A stretch of 64,000 bases of DNA from Bifidobacterium stellenboschense (GCF_000741785.1 NZ_JGZP01000006.1:1-64000); one strand, 5' to 3'. Positions 1 to 10,177 are shown, counted from the stretch's first letter. Made by a program: numbers and translations. The notes: generated by a model from the letters alone, not told the origin.

Positions 1-387
1 TCCCGGCGCAGCCGGGCGGGAGCGGCACCGGCCGACGGCCGGCCCGGAGCCGACCGCCAACCCCCGGACCACCCTCCGACGCGCCGCGCGCGCCACCTCC
101 CGCCAGCGGGAGGAACACAAGGCCACGCCCACGCCCACGGGGGCGGGAGACCAGCCGCATCGGACCCCGGACGCGCCGGGCCGCGCACACGCGGGTGCGG
201 GGTCATCCAGCTCACGGACGCCGTGAAACTGAGGCGCCGGGCCGCGCACACGCGGGCGTGGGACTCCCCCGCCCCCGCCGGCGGGGGCTCCCGCGAAGCG
301 GGTGGGGGTGGTGTGCGCCGACAGGACCACCCTCGCGATCACCCGCTTGTATTGTGTCTGTTCAATAGTTAGTGGGCCGGCGATTCG
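1..387. repeat. G+C-rich intergenic region with palindromic repeat copies, no gene seen
   Basis: No convincing coding frame is visible here. The stretch holds two copies of a dispersed element: an ACCACCCTC box (about 69-77) followed by the palindromic core CTCCCGCCAGCGGGAG (about 99-114), and a related core in 265-300 followed by GGGGGTGGT. A near-identical 20-base tract beginning GGGCCGCGCACACGCGGG occurs at about 178 and again at about 239. The same ACCACCC/CTCCCGCCAGCGGGAG element recurs at 33343-33458 and 38369-38484. The end of an upstream gene could lie in the first bases but cannot be recognised. Confidence 0.6.
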
Positions 388-400
388 ATGACACGAAAAA

Positions 401-440
401 CCGGTACATATCTACCGGTTGCTGATTGTCCGGTTACGGT
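401..440 (+). promoter_or_regulatory. Shared 18-bp near-palindrome and candidate promoter before sbcD
   Basis: CCGGTACATATCTACCGG (401-418) is an inverted repeat with CCGGTA/TACCGG arms. It is the exact reverse complement of the sites at 10186-10203 and 55377-55394. A possible -10 box (TACGGT, 435-440) starts 17 bases after it, so the 3' arm would overlap the -35 region, as at the other two sites. The core ends 101 bases before the sbcD start. The bases after it (TTGCT) are the same as after the cas3 copy. The identity is seen directly; a role as an operator is inferred. Confidence 0.6.
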
Positions 441-519
441 GGGTGAAGGCAACGGATCCGGCGGGCCGTGCGGCGCATCGATGTCGCGGGCGGCCCCCGG
501 CGGAACGAAAGGAGCTGGC

Positions 520-1863
520 ATGAGGGTGCTGCACACCTCCGACTGGCATATCGGGCGCAGGTTCAAAGGCGTGGATCTGCTCGACTACCAGCGCAGGGCG
601 CTGGAGTGGCTGATCGACGTGATCGAACGTGAGCATGTGGACGTGCTGTGCGTGTCCGGTGACGTGTACGATCTGTCCGTGCCGTCCGCCGAGGCGATCC
701 GACTGTTCGACGAGATGTTCGCCTGTCTCGGCAGGCTTGAGGTCGACGGCCGGCCGTTGGAGGTCGTCATCACGCCCGGCAACCATGATTCAGCGATCCG
801 TCTCGGAGCAGGCTCCGGCCTGATGCGTCCGAACGTGCACGTGCGTTGCGGGCTCGACGCCATCGCGCGACCGGTGACGGTCACGCGCGGCGACGACGAG
901 CTCGCCGTGTACGCGCTGCCGTATCTTGATCCGGACACGGCGCGTTCTGGCTTGCAACTGCTGTTGGGGCAGGCGGGCGTCGACTATCGCATCCCGCGCT
1001 CGCATGAGGGCGTGATGCGCGCGGCGATGGAGCTCGTCACGCGCGATCTCGCCGCACGGCGTGCCGCCGACCCGCATGTGGCTGCCGTGCTCATGGCGCA
1101 CGCGTTCGTCTCCGGCGCCGCGCCCAGCGATTCCGAGCGGGGCATCGCCGTGGGCGGCGTCGACAGCGTGCCGGCCGGCCTCTTCTCCCATAGCGGTCTC
1201 GACTATCTGGCGCTCGGGCATTTGCACCGGCCGCAGCGGGTGAACGTGCCCGACCTGCCGGTCGACGAATCCGTGTTCAAGCTCGACCGCACGCCGCAGG
1301 CACGCTACAGTGGCTCCCTGCTCGCCTACTCGTTCTCCGAAAGCCGCGTGCCGCCGGTGGAGGGCAACGGCAAAAGCGTGGTGCTGTTCGACGTCGCCGA
1401 CGGCGGCGTAGCGGACCTTCGCACGATGGATGTGGATTCCGGCGAACCCGCGTTCGTGCGATTGGACGGCACGGTGGAAGAGATTCTCGGCGACCTTGCC
1501 AGCGAACACCGCGACGACTGGGTGTCCGTCACCGTGCACGCCGCCGAATTCCCGCACGGGCTCTACCAGAAGATCGACGACCGGTATACGCACGCCCTGG
1601 AGAAGAGCATCGTCTACGAACGTCGGGCCGACACGACCGCAAGACGCGCCGTGGATCTGCGCAAGGCGACCTCGGAAATGGACGTGCTCGACCAGTTCGT
1701 GCGTCACCAGCTCGGCCGTGGGCCCGGCGAGGAGGAGCGGAAGGTGCTGGAATCGGCGGTGGAGGCCGCGCATGCGAAGCATGCCGAACATGCGGGCGAG
1801 GTCGGGTCCGGCGATGCCGGCAGCTCCGATGCCATCGACGGCGGCACACGGAAGGAGCATTGA
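520..1863 (+). CDS. sbcD: Exonuclease SbcCD, nuclease subunit SbcD
   Basis: Mre11-type metallophosphoesterase subunit of the SbcCD complex, which opens hairpins and trims DNA ends in the cytoplasm. The protein is 447 aa. Metal-binding motifs are in order: SDWHIG (residues 7-12), SGDVYD (46-51), GNHDS (87-91), MAHAF, and GHLHRPQ near residue 240. The ATG at 520 follows AAAGGAG and fits the family N-terminus (MRVLHTSDWHIG); the frame stays open upstream to 388, but that part has no homology-like character. The stop is one base before the sbcC start, so the two are co-transcribed. The near-palindrome at 401-418 lies upstream and may control the pair. Confidence 0.95.
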   Translation: MRVLHTSDWHIGRRFKGVDLLDYQRRALEWLIDVIEREHVDVLCVSGDVYDLSVPSAEAIRLFDEMFACLGRLEVDGRPLEVVITPGNHDSAIRLGAGSGLMRPNVHVRCGLDAIARPVTVTRGDDELAVYALPYLDPDTARSGLQLLLGQAGVDYRIPRSHEGVMRAAMELVTRDLAARRAADPHVAAVLMAHAFVSGAAPSDSERGIAVGGVDSVPAGLFSHSGLDYLALGHLHRPQRVNVPDLPVDESVFKLDRTPQARYSGSLLAYSFSESRVPPVEGNGKSVVLFDVADGGVADLRTMDVDSGEPAFVRLDGTVEEILGDLASEHRDDWVSVTVHAAEFPHGLYQKIDDRYTHALEKSIVYERRADTTARRAVDLRKATSEMDVLDQFVRHQLGRGPGEEERKVLESAVEAAHAKHAEHAGEVGSGDAGSSDAIDGGTRKEH

Positions 1864-1864
1864 G

Positions 1865-4800
1865 ATGAAGCTTATCGCCATGAAATTCGGCGGATTCGGG
1901 CCCTACAAGGGTGAATACGCCATCGACTTCGCCGCATTGACCCGTTCGCGCATGTTCCTCATCGACGGGGAGACCGGCGCCGGCAAGACCACGATCCTCG
2001 ACTGCGTCACGTTCGCCCTGTACGGCAACGTCTCCGGCAACGAGAAGAGCATATTGGACGCCGGCGGCGACGGCCAGCGCGTCCGCTCCCGGTTCCTCAT
2101 GGGCGAGCGGACCGAAACCTACGTCGATCTGATCTTCCGATCCGGTGATGACTACTACGAGGTGCGACGCACTCCGAAATACGATCGTCCGAAGGATCGC
2201 GGCGAAGGGTTCACTTCGCACAACGCCACCGGCAAACTCATGAGGATCGACCGCGGCATCGCCGCGCTGGTCGAAGCTCCCGGCAACGATCCGGAACGGT
2301 ACTTCGCCTATGCGGGCGAGGCCGGGCACTCCGAGGCGATCACCTCGCGCGCGGGCGACGTGCGCCCGGAGATCACGCGGATCATCGGATTGGACCGTGA
2401 ACAGTTCTCGCGCACCATCATGCTCGCGCAAGGACAGTTCGCCATGTTCCTGTCCCTCGCCCCCGAGAAGCGCACCGAGCTCATCGAGAACCTGTTCGGC
2501 GCGAGCATCTACGAGACCATCCAGAACGAACTCGTCGAACGCCGCAAAACCATGAAGACCGGCATGGTCCAGGAGGGGATCCGTCTCGCCGGCGGCATCG
2601 CCACGGCTAGAACCACCGCCACGCGCATCCTCGAACAACGGGGCCTCGTAGAGGAGGGGAACGACGGTCCTGAACACGGCTTGGAGATCCTGTCCAACGC
2701 ACGCTGGGGATTGGACCGTGAGGATGCCGACAAGCTCGCCTACCCGGCGCGCGAACCGGACGAGATCCTGCGGAGCCTCCACGAGACGGTCGCCGGCATC
2801 GACGTCGAATGTCGGAAACTGCTCGGCGACGGCGAGACGGAGAACAGGCGCGCGGCGCGGGAACTCGACCATGCGCGGTCGACGCAGGCGGACGCCGAAG
2901 CGTTGCGGGCCGCGGCGACGAAGGAACTGCGCGACATCCGGGCGTTGCGCGACGTACAGGCCGACGGACCGGCAATCGAACGGTCCCGTCACGATCTGGC
3001 GCTCGCCGTCGAAGCGCAGCCGATCCTCGACCTCGACAAGACCGTGACGACGGCCCATGAGGAACAGCTCAGGCAGGAACGGCAGGCCGAAGCGCTGCAG
3101 GAACAGCTGGAACGGCTGCCGGACGCCGGCGGACTCGAGCGACAGCGTGAACAGGCGTTGCAGAAGGCGGCCGGGGCCGAAGCGGCGCATGGCCGTCTCG
3201 AACAGGCCGATGCGCATGAACGGCTCATCGACGCCGCCGAACAGGCAAAAGCACAGCATGAGCGTGCTCTGCTGACGGTCGAGCAGGCGCGCGAACGTGA
3301 TGACCAAGCTCAGCGCGCTCTGGCCGACCTGCCGAAAGCGGAAGACATCGAACACCGGCTGCAGGAAATCACCGAACGACTGGGCGGCGAACAAGGCCTC
3401 ACGCAGAAGCTCGACCACGTGCGGCGCATGCGCGGGCACGCCGAACAGGCCGAGACCCTCGCCGCAACGCTTCCCGGACTTGAACAACGCTGCAAGGACG
3501 CGGAAGCGGCGCAGCAGCGCGCGGAACGCTCGCTCGCCCGCGTCGAGAACGACATCAGACGCTCCGGCGTGGTCCAGTACGCCATCGGCCTCGAAGACGG
3601 CGAACCATGCCCCGTATGCGGCAGCCTCGACCATCCGTCACCGGCCGTCGCCCCCGACAGCGTGGCCGATGCCCAGGAACTCGACGACATGAAACAGCAT
3701 GTCGCCGAACTGCGGGACGCCGCGGAACAGGCGCGAGCCGACATGCGGGCCATCCGTCAGCAGATCGACACGCACCGCGAACAAAGCGAAGGCGCCGGCA
3801 TCGAACAGACCGACGCCCGAATCCGGGTCATCACCGCCAGCATCCGGGCATTGGACGAAGCGCGGCAACAACGCGACGAACTCCGCGACACGCAGCAGCG
3901 CATCACCGCGGCCACGGCGAAAGCGCAGCAGGCGCACACCACGCTCGCGGCAGCCGAAGCGAAAGCCGAGGAGACCGGCAACACCGCGACGGCCGCCGCC
4001 AAGCGAGCCGAAGGACACACTAAGGCGACGGTGGCGGCGGAACGCGCGGCCGCCCGACACCAGCTGGACACGGCCGAACAGGCGGAACATGAGGCCGCAC
4101 GGCTCAAACGCCTCATCGACCAGCGCGCCGAACTGGAACGCCGGCACACGCAGGCCCAAGCCCAGGCGGACGCCGCAGCGCGCACCACCATGGAAGCCAC
4201 GGCGAAACGCGACCGCGCGATCGAGGAAAGCGCACACTTCGCCACCATGGGCGAGGCGGCTGCGGCCGGACTGGACGAACGGGAACAAGACGCGATCCGA
4301 CAGCGCATCCGCCGCCACGAGGACGTGTTGCACACGGCCACAGCCAACCTCACACGGTCGCGCAACGAGCTGAAAGAAGTCCTCACAGGCATCGGCGGCG
4401 ACGACGCGCGTGAACTGGGCATCGCCGAGGCCGGCCCCGACACGGTGGACCCGCACACCGAGGGAGCTGCAGGGGAGCCGAGCACCCCCACCGCCTACAC
4501 GGAGACCGGCGAGCCGACCCCACTGGGCGAAGCGATCGCCGCCATCGACACGGGCGCATTGGCCGCCGCCACGCAGGAAGCCGAACGGCGCGCCGCCGAA
4601 ACCGATCGCCGCATCGGCGCGCTCACCGCGCTCGCACAGGACTGGCATACGCAGGCGAAAAGGATGGAACGGACCGCCGGCACATGGGCGGAACAGGCCA
4701 CACGGTTCGCGCCACTGGAACGCATGGCCGCCCTCGCCGCCGGAGACAACAAGGCGTCAGGCGCCAGCAACGGGCTCACACTCACCACCTACGCCGTCAC

Positions 4801-5266
4801 CGAACGGTTCCGCGACGTGCTCGACCGCGCCAACGAACTCCTGAACGACATCCAAGGCGGCGTCTACGAGCTGCGGCTCGTGACCGAAGCGGCCGCCAAC
4901 GGCAACAGGAAGACCGGACTCGGCATCACCGTGTTCGACCGGCGCACCGAACAGGAACGCAACCCCGGAACCCTCTCCGGCGGTGAGACGTTCTTCGTCT
5001 CCCTCGCGCTCGCCTTGGCGCTCGCCGACATCATCCAAGCGGAGAACGGCGGCATCAGCATGGACACGCTGTTCGTCGACGAAGGCTTCGGCACCCTCTC
5101 GCAGGACTACCTCGCCGACGTGATGGACATGCTGCGCCGCATCAGCCGCACCCGCGACGTGGGCATCATCTCCCACGTCGACTGGCTCAAGGACCAGATC
5201 GCCGAACGCATCAGCGTCAGCCGCGTCACACCCGACAGGGAAAGCCGATTGGAGGTGATAGCCTGA
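1865..5266 (+). CDS. sbcC: Exonuclease SbcCD, ATPase subunit SbcC
   Basis: SMC/Rad50-like ATPase of SbcCD. The 1133 aa show a Walker A motif GETGAGKTT near residue 35, long Gln/Glu/Ala-rich coiled coils, a zinc hook CPVC near residue 582 midway along the protein, a second coiled coil, the ABC signature LSGGETFF near residue 1036, and Walker B LFVDEGFG near 1069. This is the full Rad50 order and normal family length. ATG at 1865 is preceded by AAGGAG inside the sbcD end, so translation is probably coupled. Together with SbcD it removes DNA hairpins and processes ends during repair and replication. Confidence 0.95.
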   Translation: MKLIAMKFGGFGPYKGEYAIDFAALTRSRMFLIDGETGAGKTTILDCVTFALYGNVSGNEKSILDAGGDGQRVRSRFLMGERTETYVDLIFRSGDDYYEVRRTPKYDRPKDRGEGFTSHNATGKLMRIDRGIAALVEAPGNDPERYFAYAGEAGHSEAITSRAGDVRPEITRIIGLDREQFSRTIMLAQGQFAMFLSLAPEKRTELIENLFGASIYETIQNELVERRKTMKTGMVQEGIRLAGGIATARTTATRILEQRGLVEEGNDGPEHGLEILSNARWGLDREDADKLAYPAREPDEILRSLHETVAGIDVECRKLLGDGETENRRAARELDHARSTQADAEALRAAATKELRDIRALRDVQADGPAIERSRHDLALAVEAQPILDLDKTVTTAHEEQLRQERQAEALQEQLERLPDAGGLERQREQALQKAAGAEAAHGRLEQADAHERLIDAAEQAKAQHERALLTVEQARERDDQAQRALADLPKAEDIEHRLQEITERLGGEQGLTQKLDHVRRMRGHAEQAETLAATLPGLEQRCKDAEAAQQRAERSLARVENDIRRSGVVQYAIGLEDGEPCPVCGSLDHPSPAVAPDSVADAQELDDMKQHVAELRDAAEQARADMRAIRQQIDTHREQSEGAGIEQTDARIRVITASIRALDEARQQRDELRDTQQRITAATAKAQQAHTTLAAAEAKAEETGNTATAAAKRAEGHTKATVAAERAAARHQLDTAEQAEHEAARLKRLIDQRAELERRHTQAQAQADAAARTTMEATAKRDRAIEESAHFATMGEAAAAGLDEREQDAIRQRIRRHEDVLHTATANLTRSRNELKEVLTGIGGDDARELGIAEAGPDTVDPHTEGAAGEPSTPTAYTETGEPTPLGEAIAAIDTGALAAATQEAERRAAETDRRIGALTALAQDWHTQAKRMERTAGTWAEQATRFAPLERMAALAAGDNKASGASNGLTLTTYAVTERFRDVLDRANELLNDIQGGVYELRLVTEAAANGNRKTGLGITVFDRRTEQERNPGTLSGGETFFVSLALALALADIIQAENGGISMDTLFVDEGFGTLSQDYLADVMDMLRRISRTRDVGIISHVDWLKDQIAERISVSRVTPDRESRLEVIA

Positions 5267-5300
5267 AGCCGTCACACGGCAGGAAGACGGGACGACAAAC

Positions 5301-6287
5301 ATGACCGACAGGAAGAAACTCATCCTCGACCTCGACACGGGCATCGACGACACGCTCGCCATCGCCTACGCGCTCGGCAGCCCCGACGCCGACCTCATCG
5401 GCATCACCGGCACCTACGGCAACGTGACCGTCACGCAGGGCGTGCGCAACGCGCTCGCCGTCACCGAACTGTTCGGGCGCCCCGACATCCCCGTGCATCG
5501 GGGCGTCGACCATCCGATCGCCGCCGACGAGGCGAACGGCGGCGACGGCACGTTCACCGTGAGCCAAGGCTCCGCGTTCATCCACGGGCACAACGGCATC
5601 GGCGAGGTCGACATCCCCGATTCCACGCGCGAAGCCGCGACGGAACCGTCCGTCGACTTCATCATCGACGCGGCGGAAACCTACGGCAAGGACCTGTGGC
5701 TCGTGCCGACCGGCGCGATGACCACCATCGCCGCCGTACTCGAACGCGAGCCGCGCATCGGAGGCATGATCGGCGGCATCGTGATGATGGGCGGCGCGCT
5801 CACCGTCCCCGGCAACGTGAACGCGTGGACGGAGGCCAACATCGCGCAGGACCCGGAAGCCGCCGACCGGATCTTCCGCTCCGGTGCGCACGTGACCATG
5901 ATCGGACTCGACGTGACCATGCAGACGCTGCTCACCAAACGCGAGACCGAGGTCTGGCGCGAAACCGGCACGCCCGCCGGACGGTTCCTCGCCGACATGA
6001 CCGACTACTACATCGACGCGTATGCGGTCAGTGCGCCCGGCATGGGCGGCTGCGGGCTGCACGACCCGCTCGCCGTGGCCGTCGCACTCGACCCGACGCT
6101 CGTCACCACGCTGCCTATCAACCTGAAAGTCGACCTGGACGGGCCGACGCGCGGACGCACCATCGGCGACTACGACCGACTCAACACGGCCGAGAAGACC
6201 GTCGACGCGGCGGTCGGCGTGGACGTCGCCCGGTTCCTCGGCGAATTCACGACGCGCGTCGGCGCCGTCGCGGCGGGGGAGCGGTAG
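5301..6287 (+). CDS. Inosine-uridine preferring nucleoside hydrolase family protein
   Basis: Cleaves the N-glycosidic bond of ribonucleosides to give ribose and free base (nucleoside salvage). The N-terminal DLDTGIDD (residues 10-17) is the calcium-binding DxDxGxDD signature of the family. Further family-like stretches are TGAMTTIAAVL and GGIVMMGGA, then a late LHDPLAVAVALDP segment that carries the second metal Asp. The length of 328 aa is typical. It starts 34 bases after sbcC and may be read from the same transcript, although its ribosome site is weak (AGGAAG). The preferred nucleoside cannot be told. Confidence 0.88.
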   Translation: MTDRKKLILDLDTGIDDTLAIAYALGSPDADLIGITGTYGNVTVTQGVRNALAVTELFGRPDIPVHRGVDHPIAADEANGGDGTFTVSQGSAFIHGHNGIGEVDIPDSTREAATEPSVDFIIDAAETYGKDLWLVPTGAMTTIAAVLEREPRIGGMIGGIVMMGGALTVPGNVNAWTEANIAQDPEAADRIFRSGAHVTMIGLDVTMQTLLTKRETEVWRETGTPAGRFLADMTDYYIDAYAVSAPGMGGCGLHDPLAVAVALDPTLVTTLPINLKVDLDGPTRGRTIGDYDRLNTAEKTVDAAVGVDVARFLGEFTTRVGAVAAGER

Positions 6288-6380
6288 ACGAGTGAATCGT
6301 CGCGTGAGACACGGCACGTGCGGCGGCGTGCCTCACACGGCACGGCATGCGGGCGCAGGACGCGGCGTCTGAGACACGTC

Positions 6381-6408
6381 TTGCGCCGGGCATGCGGCGT
6401 GCTACGAT
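6381..6408 (+). promoter_or_regulatory. Candidate ileS promoter
   Basis: TTGCGC (6381-6386) and TACGAT (6403-6408) are separated by 16 bases. This places a transcript start near 6415, just ahead of the T-box leader. The -35 matches TTGACA at four of six positions, so the call is moderate. Confidence 0.45.
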
Positions 6409-6414
6409 ATGCAA

Positions 6415-6745
6415 CCGAAGTCAAGGCGATGATCCGTCATCAGCGGGGAGTCTTCGGAAGAACGGCGAGGGAATCGTCGTGACGGTGCCGCGGTCGACGC
6501 GGTCATCGCGCAACGGGTCCCACGCTTATTAGAACCGACGGGATCGGCCCGACACAGCCGAACTCAAGCGGTCGCGACGTGACGTGCGTCTCCTGGAGAC
6601 GCGAATCCGCGCGCGGCAAGCGAGGTGGTACCGCGGTGGCGGTGCCGGCGGAACGCACGCACGTCGCAAGGCGACGGGCGCAGGGACGCCGGAACCAAAG
6701 TCGTCCTCGTAACGGAACCAACGACGCATCACGAGGAGCCACACG
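6415..6745 (+). promoter_or_regulatory. T-box riboswitch leader of ileS (actinobacterial type)
   Basis: A tRNA-sensing leader. The conserved T-box bulge sequence is present as GAGGTGGTACCGCGGT (about 6622-6637), which pairs with the free NCCA end of uncharged tRNA. The 5' part has the compact stem I typical of actinobacterial ileS leaders: a GATGA/TCATC hairpin (about 6428-6441) containing an AUC triplet (6432-6434, candidate isoleucine specifier), followed by AGCGGGGAGTC and TTCGGAAGAACGG. There is no rho-independent terminator between the T-box and the ileS start. Control is therefore probably at translation, by sequestering GAGGAG (6733-6738). The specifier assignment is inference. Confidence 0.85.
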
Positions 6746-9700
6746 GTGAGCGACAACGTATATCCCAAGGCGAACGAGGGCGGCGAGACCGCGCACGTCG
6801 CGCCGAACCCCAGCTTCCCCCACATGGAGGAGACCGTCCTCGACTACTGGGACAAGGACGGCACCTTCCAGAAGTCGGTGGAACGCAACCCCTCCGGCGA
6901 CCACAGCCAGAACGAGTTTGTGTTCTTCGACGGCCCGCCGTTCGCGAACGGCCTGCCGCACTACGGCCACCTGCTGACCGGCTACGCGAAGGACGTGATC
7001 CCGCGCTACCAGACCATGAAGGGCCGCAAGGTCAACCGCGTGTTCGGCTGGGACACGCACGGTCTGCCCGCCGAGCTCGAAGCGCAGAAGGAGCTCGGCA
7101 TCGACTCGGTCGACCAGATCGAGAAGATGGGCATCGACAAGTTCAACGACGCCTGCCGCGCCTCCGTGCTCAAGTACACGCACGAATGGCAGGACTACGT
7201 GCACCGTCAGGCCCGCTGGGTGGACTTCGAGCACGGCTACAAGACGCTGAACATCCCGTACATGGAGTCGGTGATGTGGGCGTTCAAGCAGCTGTACGAC
7301 AAGGGCCTCGCCTACCAGGGCTACCGCGTGCTGCCGTACTGCCCGAAGGACCGCACGCCGCTGTCCGCGCACGAGCTGCGCATGGACGCTGACGTGTACC
7401 AGGACCGTCAGGACACCACCGTCTCCGTCGCCGTCAAGCTGCGCGACGAGGACGCCTACGCCGTGTTTTGGACCACCACCCCGTGGACCGTCCCCACCAA
7501 CTTCGCGATCGTCGTCGGCGCCGACATCGACTATGTCGAGGTCAAGCCCACCGAAGGCAAGTACGCGGGCAAGAAGTTCTACTTCGGCAAGGCCCTGCTG
7601 CCGCACTACGAGAAGGAACTTGGGCCTAACTACGAGATCGTGCGCGAGCTCAAGGGCGCCGAGTTGGAGGGCCGCCGCTACTGGCCGGTCTTCCCGTACT
7701 TCGCCGGCGAGAAGGCCGAGACCGAAGGCAACGTGCCCGGCCCGAACGGCTACACGATCTTCACCGCCGACTACGTCGACACCGTCGAGGGCACCGGCCT
7801 CGTCCACCAGGCCCCCTACGGCGAGGACGATATGAACACGCTCAACGCGAAGGGCGTCAAGAGCACCGACGTGCTCGACGAAGGCTGCCGCTTCACCGCG
7901 CAGTGCCCCGACTACGAGGGCATGTACGTGTTCGACGCGAACAAGCCGATCCTGCGCGACCTGCGCAACGCGTCCGGCCCGCTCGCCGAGATCCCCGAGG
8001 AGCGCCGCGCCATCCTCTTCCAGGAGAAGAGCTACGTGCACTCCTACCCGCACTGCTGGCGCTGCGCCACGCCGCTCATCTACAAGCCGGTGAGCTCCTG
8101 GTTCGTGTCCGTCACGAAGATCAAGCCGCGTCTGCTCGAACTCAACCAGCAGATCAACTGGATTCCCGGCAACGTGAAGGACGGCCAGTTCGGCAAGTGG
8201 CTCGCCAACGCGCGCGACTGGTCGATTTCCCGCAACCGCTTCTGGGGATCCCCGATCCCGGTGTGGGTGTCCGACGACCCGAAGCACCCGCGCGTCGACG
8301 TGTACGGCTCGCTTGAGGAGCTGAAGGCCGACTTCGGCGACTACCCGCGCGACAAGGACGGCAACATCAACATGCACCGTCCGTGGATCGACAACCTGAC
8401 CCGTCCGAACCCGGACGACCCGACCGGCAAGTCCACGATGCGCCGCATCTCCGACGTGCTCGACTGCTGGTTCGAATCCGGCTCCATGTCGTTCGCGCAG
8501 TTCCATTACCCGTTCGAGAACAAGGAGAAGTTCGAACAGCACTTCCCGGCCGACTACATCGTCGAATACATCGGCCAGACGCGCGGCTGGTTCTACCTGC
8601 TGCACGTGATGGCGACCGCCCTGTTCGACCGTCCGGCGTTCAAGAACGTGATCTGCCACGGCATCGTGCTCGGCTCCGACGGCCAGAAGATGTCGAAGCA
8701 CCTGCGCAACTACCCGGACGTGAACGGCGTGTTCGACAAGTACGGTTCCGACGCGATGCGCTGGTTCCTCATGTCGTCGCCGATTCTTCGCGGCGGCAAC
8801 CTGATCGTCACCGCCGAGGGCATCCGCGACACGGTCCGCCAGGTCATGCTGCCCGTGTGGAGCTCCTACTACTTCTTCACCCTGTACGCGAACGCCGCCG
8901 GCTACGACGCGCGCCAGCTTCGTGCCGACGAGATCGCGTCCCTGCCGCAGCTGGACCGTTACCTGCTGGCCCGCACCCGCCGTCTCGTGCTCGCCGCCGA
9001 GAAGTCGCTCAACGAGTTCGCGATCTCCGACGCGTGCGACGCCGCCTCCGACTTCATCGACGTGCTCACCAACTGGTACATCCGCAACAGCCGTGACCGC
9101 TTCCTCGCCAAGGACGAGAACGCGTTCAACACGCTGTACACGGTGCTTGAGGCGTTCATGCGCGTGCTCGCGCCGCTCGCCCCGATGGAGGCCGAGTCCG
9201 TGTGGCGCGGCCTGACCGGCGGCGAGTCCGTGCATCTGGCCGACTGGCCGTTCGTCGTGGACGAGAAGACCGGTGAGGATACCGATCTGGGCCGTGTGCT
9301 CGTCGACGATCCGGCGCTCGTCGCGGCCATGGAGAAGGTGCGCGAGGTCGTCTCCGGCACCCTGTCGCTGCGCAAGGCCGCGAAGATCCGCGTGCGCCAG
9401 CCGCTCTCCAAGCTCACCGTGGTCGCCGAGGACGTGGACGCCGTGCGCGCCTACGCCGAAGTGCTCAAGTCCGAGCTCAACGTGAAGGACGTGGAGTTCT
9501 GCACGCTGGAGGACGCCGCCTCGCAGGGCCTCAAGATCGTGCACGAGCTGCGCGTCAACGCGCGCGTCGCCGGCAAGCGCCTGCGCAAGGACGTCCAGTT
9601 CGCGATCAAGGCGTCCAAGTCCGGTGATTGGCACGTCGACGCCGCGACCGGCGCCCCGGTCGTCGAGACGCCGTCCGGCGAGATCGCGCTGCAGGACGGC

Positions 9701-10042
9701 GAGTACGAGCTGATCAACCGCGTGGAGGAGAAGGACGCCGCCGAGGAGGCCGTGTCCGTGTCCGCCGCGCTGCCGACCGGCGGCTTCGTGATCCTCGACA
9801 CCGCGCTCACCCCCGAGCTGGAGGCCGAAGGCTACGCGCGCGACGCAATCCGCGTCGTGCAGGACGCCCGCAAGTCCGCCGGCTTCGACGTGGCCGACCA
9901 CATCGCGCTCAAGCTGGTTGTGCCGGCCGACGCCGTCGCCAAGGTCGAGCAGTTCCGCGACCTGATCGCCGCGGAGACCAAGGCCGACACGTTCGACGTG
10001 GTCTCGGGTGAGGAGCTCGCGGCTGAGGTGGCGAAGGCGTGA
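6746..10042 (+). CDS. ileS: Isoleucyl-tRNA synthetase
   Basis: Charges tRNA-Ile with isoleucine. The 1098-aa length matches the long class of IleS found in actinobacteria. Class I signatures are visible: PPFANGLPHYGHLLTGY near residues 59-75 (HIGH-type motif) and DGQKMSKHLRN near residue 647 (KMSKS-type). Between them lie the editing domain (with TTTPWTVPTNFAI) and the SYPHCWRC motif. The GTG start at 6746 follows GAGGAG by seven bases. The upstream T-box and the strong terminator at 10136-10177 make this a single-gene unit. Confidence 0.97.
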   Translation: MSDNVYPKANEGGETAHVAPNPSFPHMEETVLDYWDKDGTFQKSVERNPSGDHSQNEFVFFDGPPFANGLPHYGHLLTGYAKDVIPRYQTMKGRKVNRVFGWDTHGLPAELEAQKELGIDSVDQIEKMGIDKFNDACRASVLKYTHEWQDYVHRQARWVDFEHGYKTLNIPYMESVMWAFKQLYDKGLAYQGYRVLPYCPKDRTPLSAHELRMDADVYQDRQDTTVSVAVKLRDEDAYAVFWTTTPWTVPTNFAIVVGADIDYVEVKPTEGKYAGKKFYFGKALLPHYEKELGPNYEIVRELKGAELEGRRYWPVFPYFAGEKAETEGNVPGPNGYTIFTADYVDTVEGTGLVHQAPYGEDDMNTLNAKGVKSTDVLDEGCRFTAQCPDYEGMYVFDANKPILRDLRNASGPLAEIPEERRAILFQEKSYVHSYPHCWRCATPLIYKPVSSWFVSVTKIKPRLLELNQQINWIPGNVKDGQFGKWLANARDWSISRNRFWGSPIPVWVSDDPKHPRVDVYGSLEELKADFGDYPRDKDGNINMHRPWIDNLTRPNPDDPTGKSTMRRISDVLDCWFESGSMSFAQFHYPFENKEKFEQHFPADYIVEYIGQTRGWFYLLHVMATALFDRPAFKNVICHGIVLGSDGQKMSKHLRNYPDVNGVFDKYGSDAMRWFLMSSPILRGGNLIVTAEGIRDTVRQVMLPVWSSYYFFTLYANAAGYDARQLRADEIASLPQLDRYLLARTRRLVLAAEKSLNEFAISDACDAASDFIDVLTNWYIRNSRDRFLAKDENAFNTLYTVLEAFMRVLAPLAPMEAESVWRGLTGGESVHLADWPFVVDEKTGEDTDLGRVLVDDPALVAAMEKVREVVSGTLSLRKAAKIRVRQPLSKLTVVAEDVDAVRAYAEVLKSELNVKDVEFCTLEDAASQGLKIVHELRVNARVAGKRLRKDVQFAIKASKSGDWHVDAATGAPVVETPSGEIALQDGEYELINRVEEKDAAEEAVSVSAALPTGGFVILDTALTPELEAEGYARDAIRVVQDARKSAGFDVADHIALKLVVPADAVAKVEQFRDLIAAETKADTFDVVSGEELAAEVAKA

Positions 10043-10135
10043 GGCTTGCGATTACGGTGATGATCGCGGTGTGTGCGTGACGCGTGCGACGTGTGCGACA
10101 CGCCGATAGATTGGCTTTATTAAGCCGATATTGAG

Positions 10136-10177
10136 AAATCCGGATGTCTTGGAGACAAGGCATCCGGATTTTTCTTT
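10136..10177 (+). terminator. Rho-independent terminator after ileS
   Basis: AAATCCGGATGtCTT pairs with AAGgCATCCGGATTT around the loop GGAGAC, and a T-rich tract (TTTTTCTTT) follows. It separates ileS from the CRISPR-Cas locus. Confidence 0.9.

Noticed and set aside
388-519. N-terminal extension of SbcD
   Set aside because: It is in frame but covers the near-palindrome and candidate promoter. The ATG at 520 has a strong ribosome site and fits the family start.
6503-9901. Open frame of about 1130 codons opposite ileS
   Set aside because: Shadow of ileS; composition rich in Val, Leu, Arg and His with no domain.
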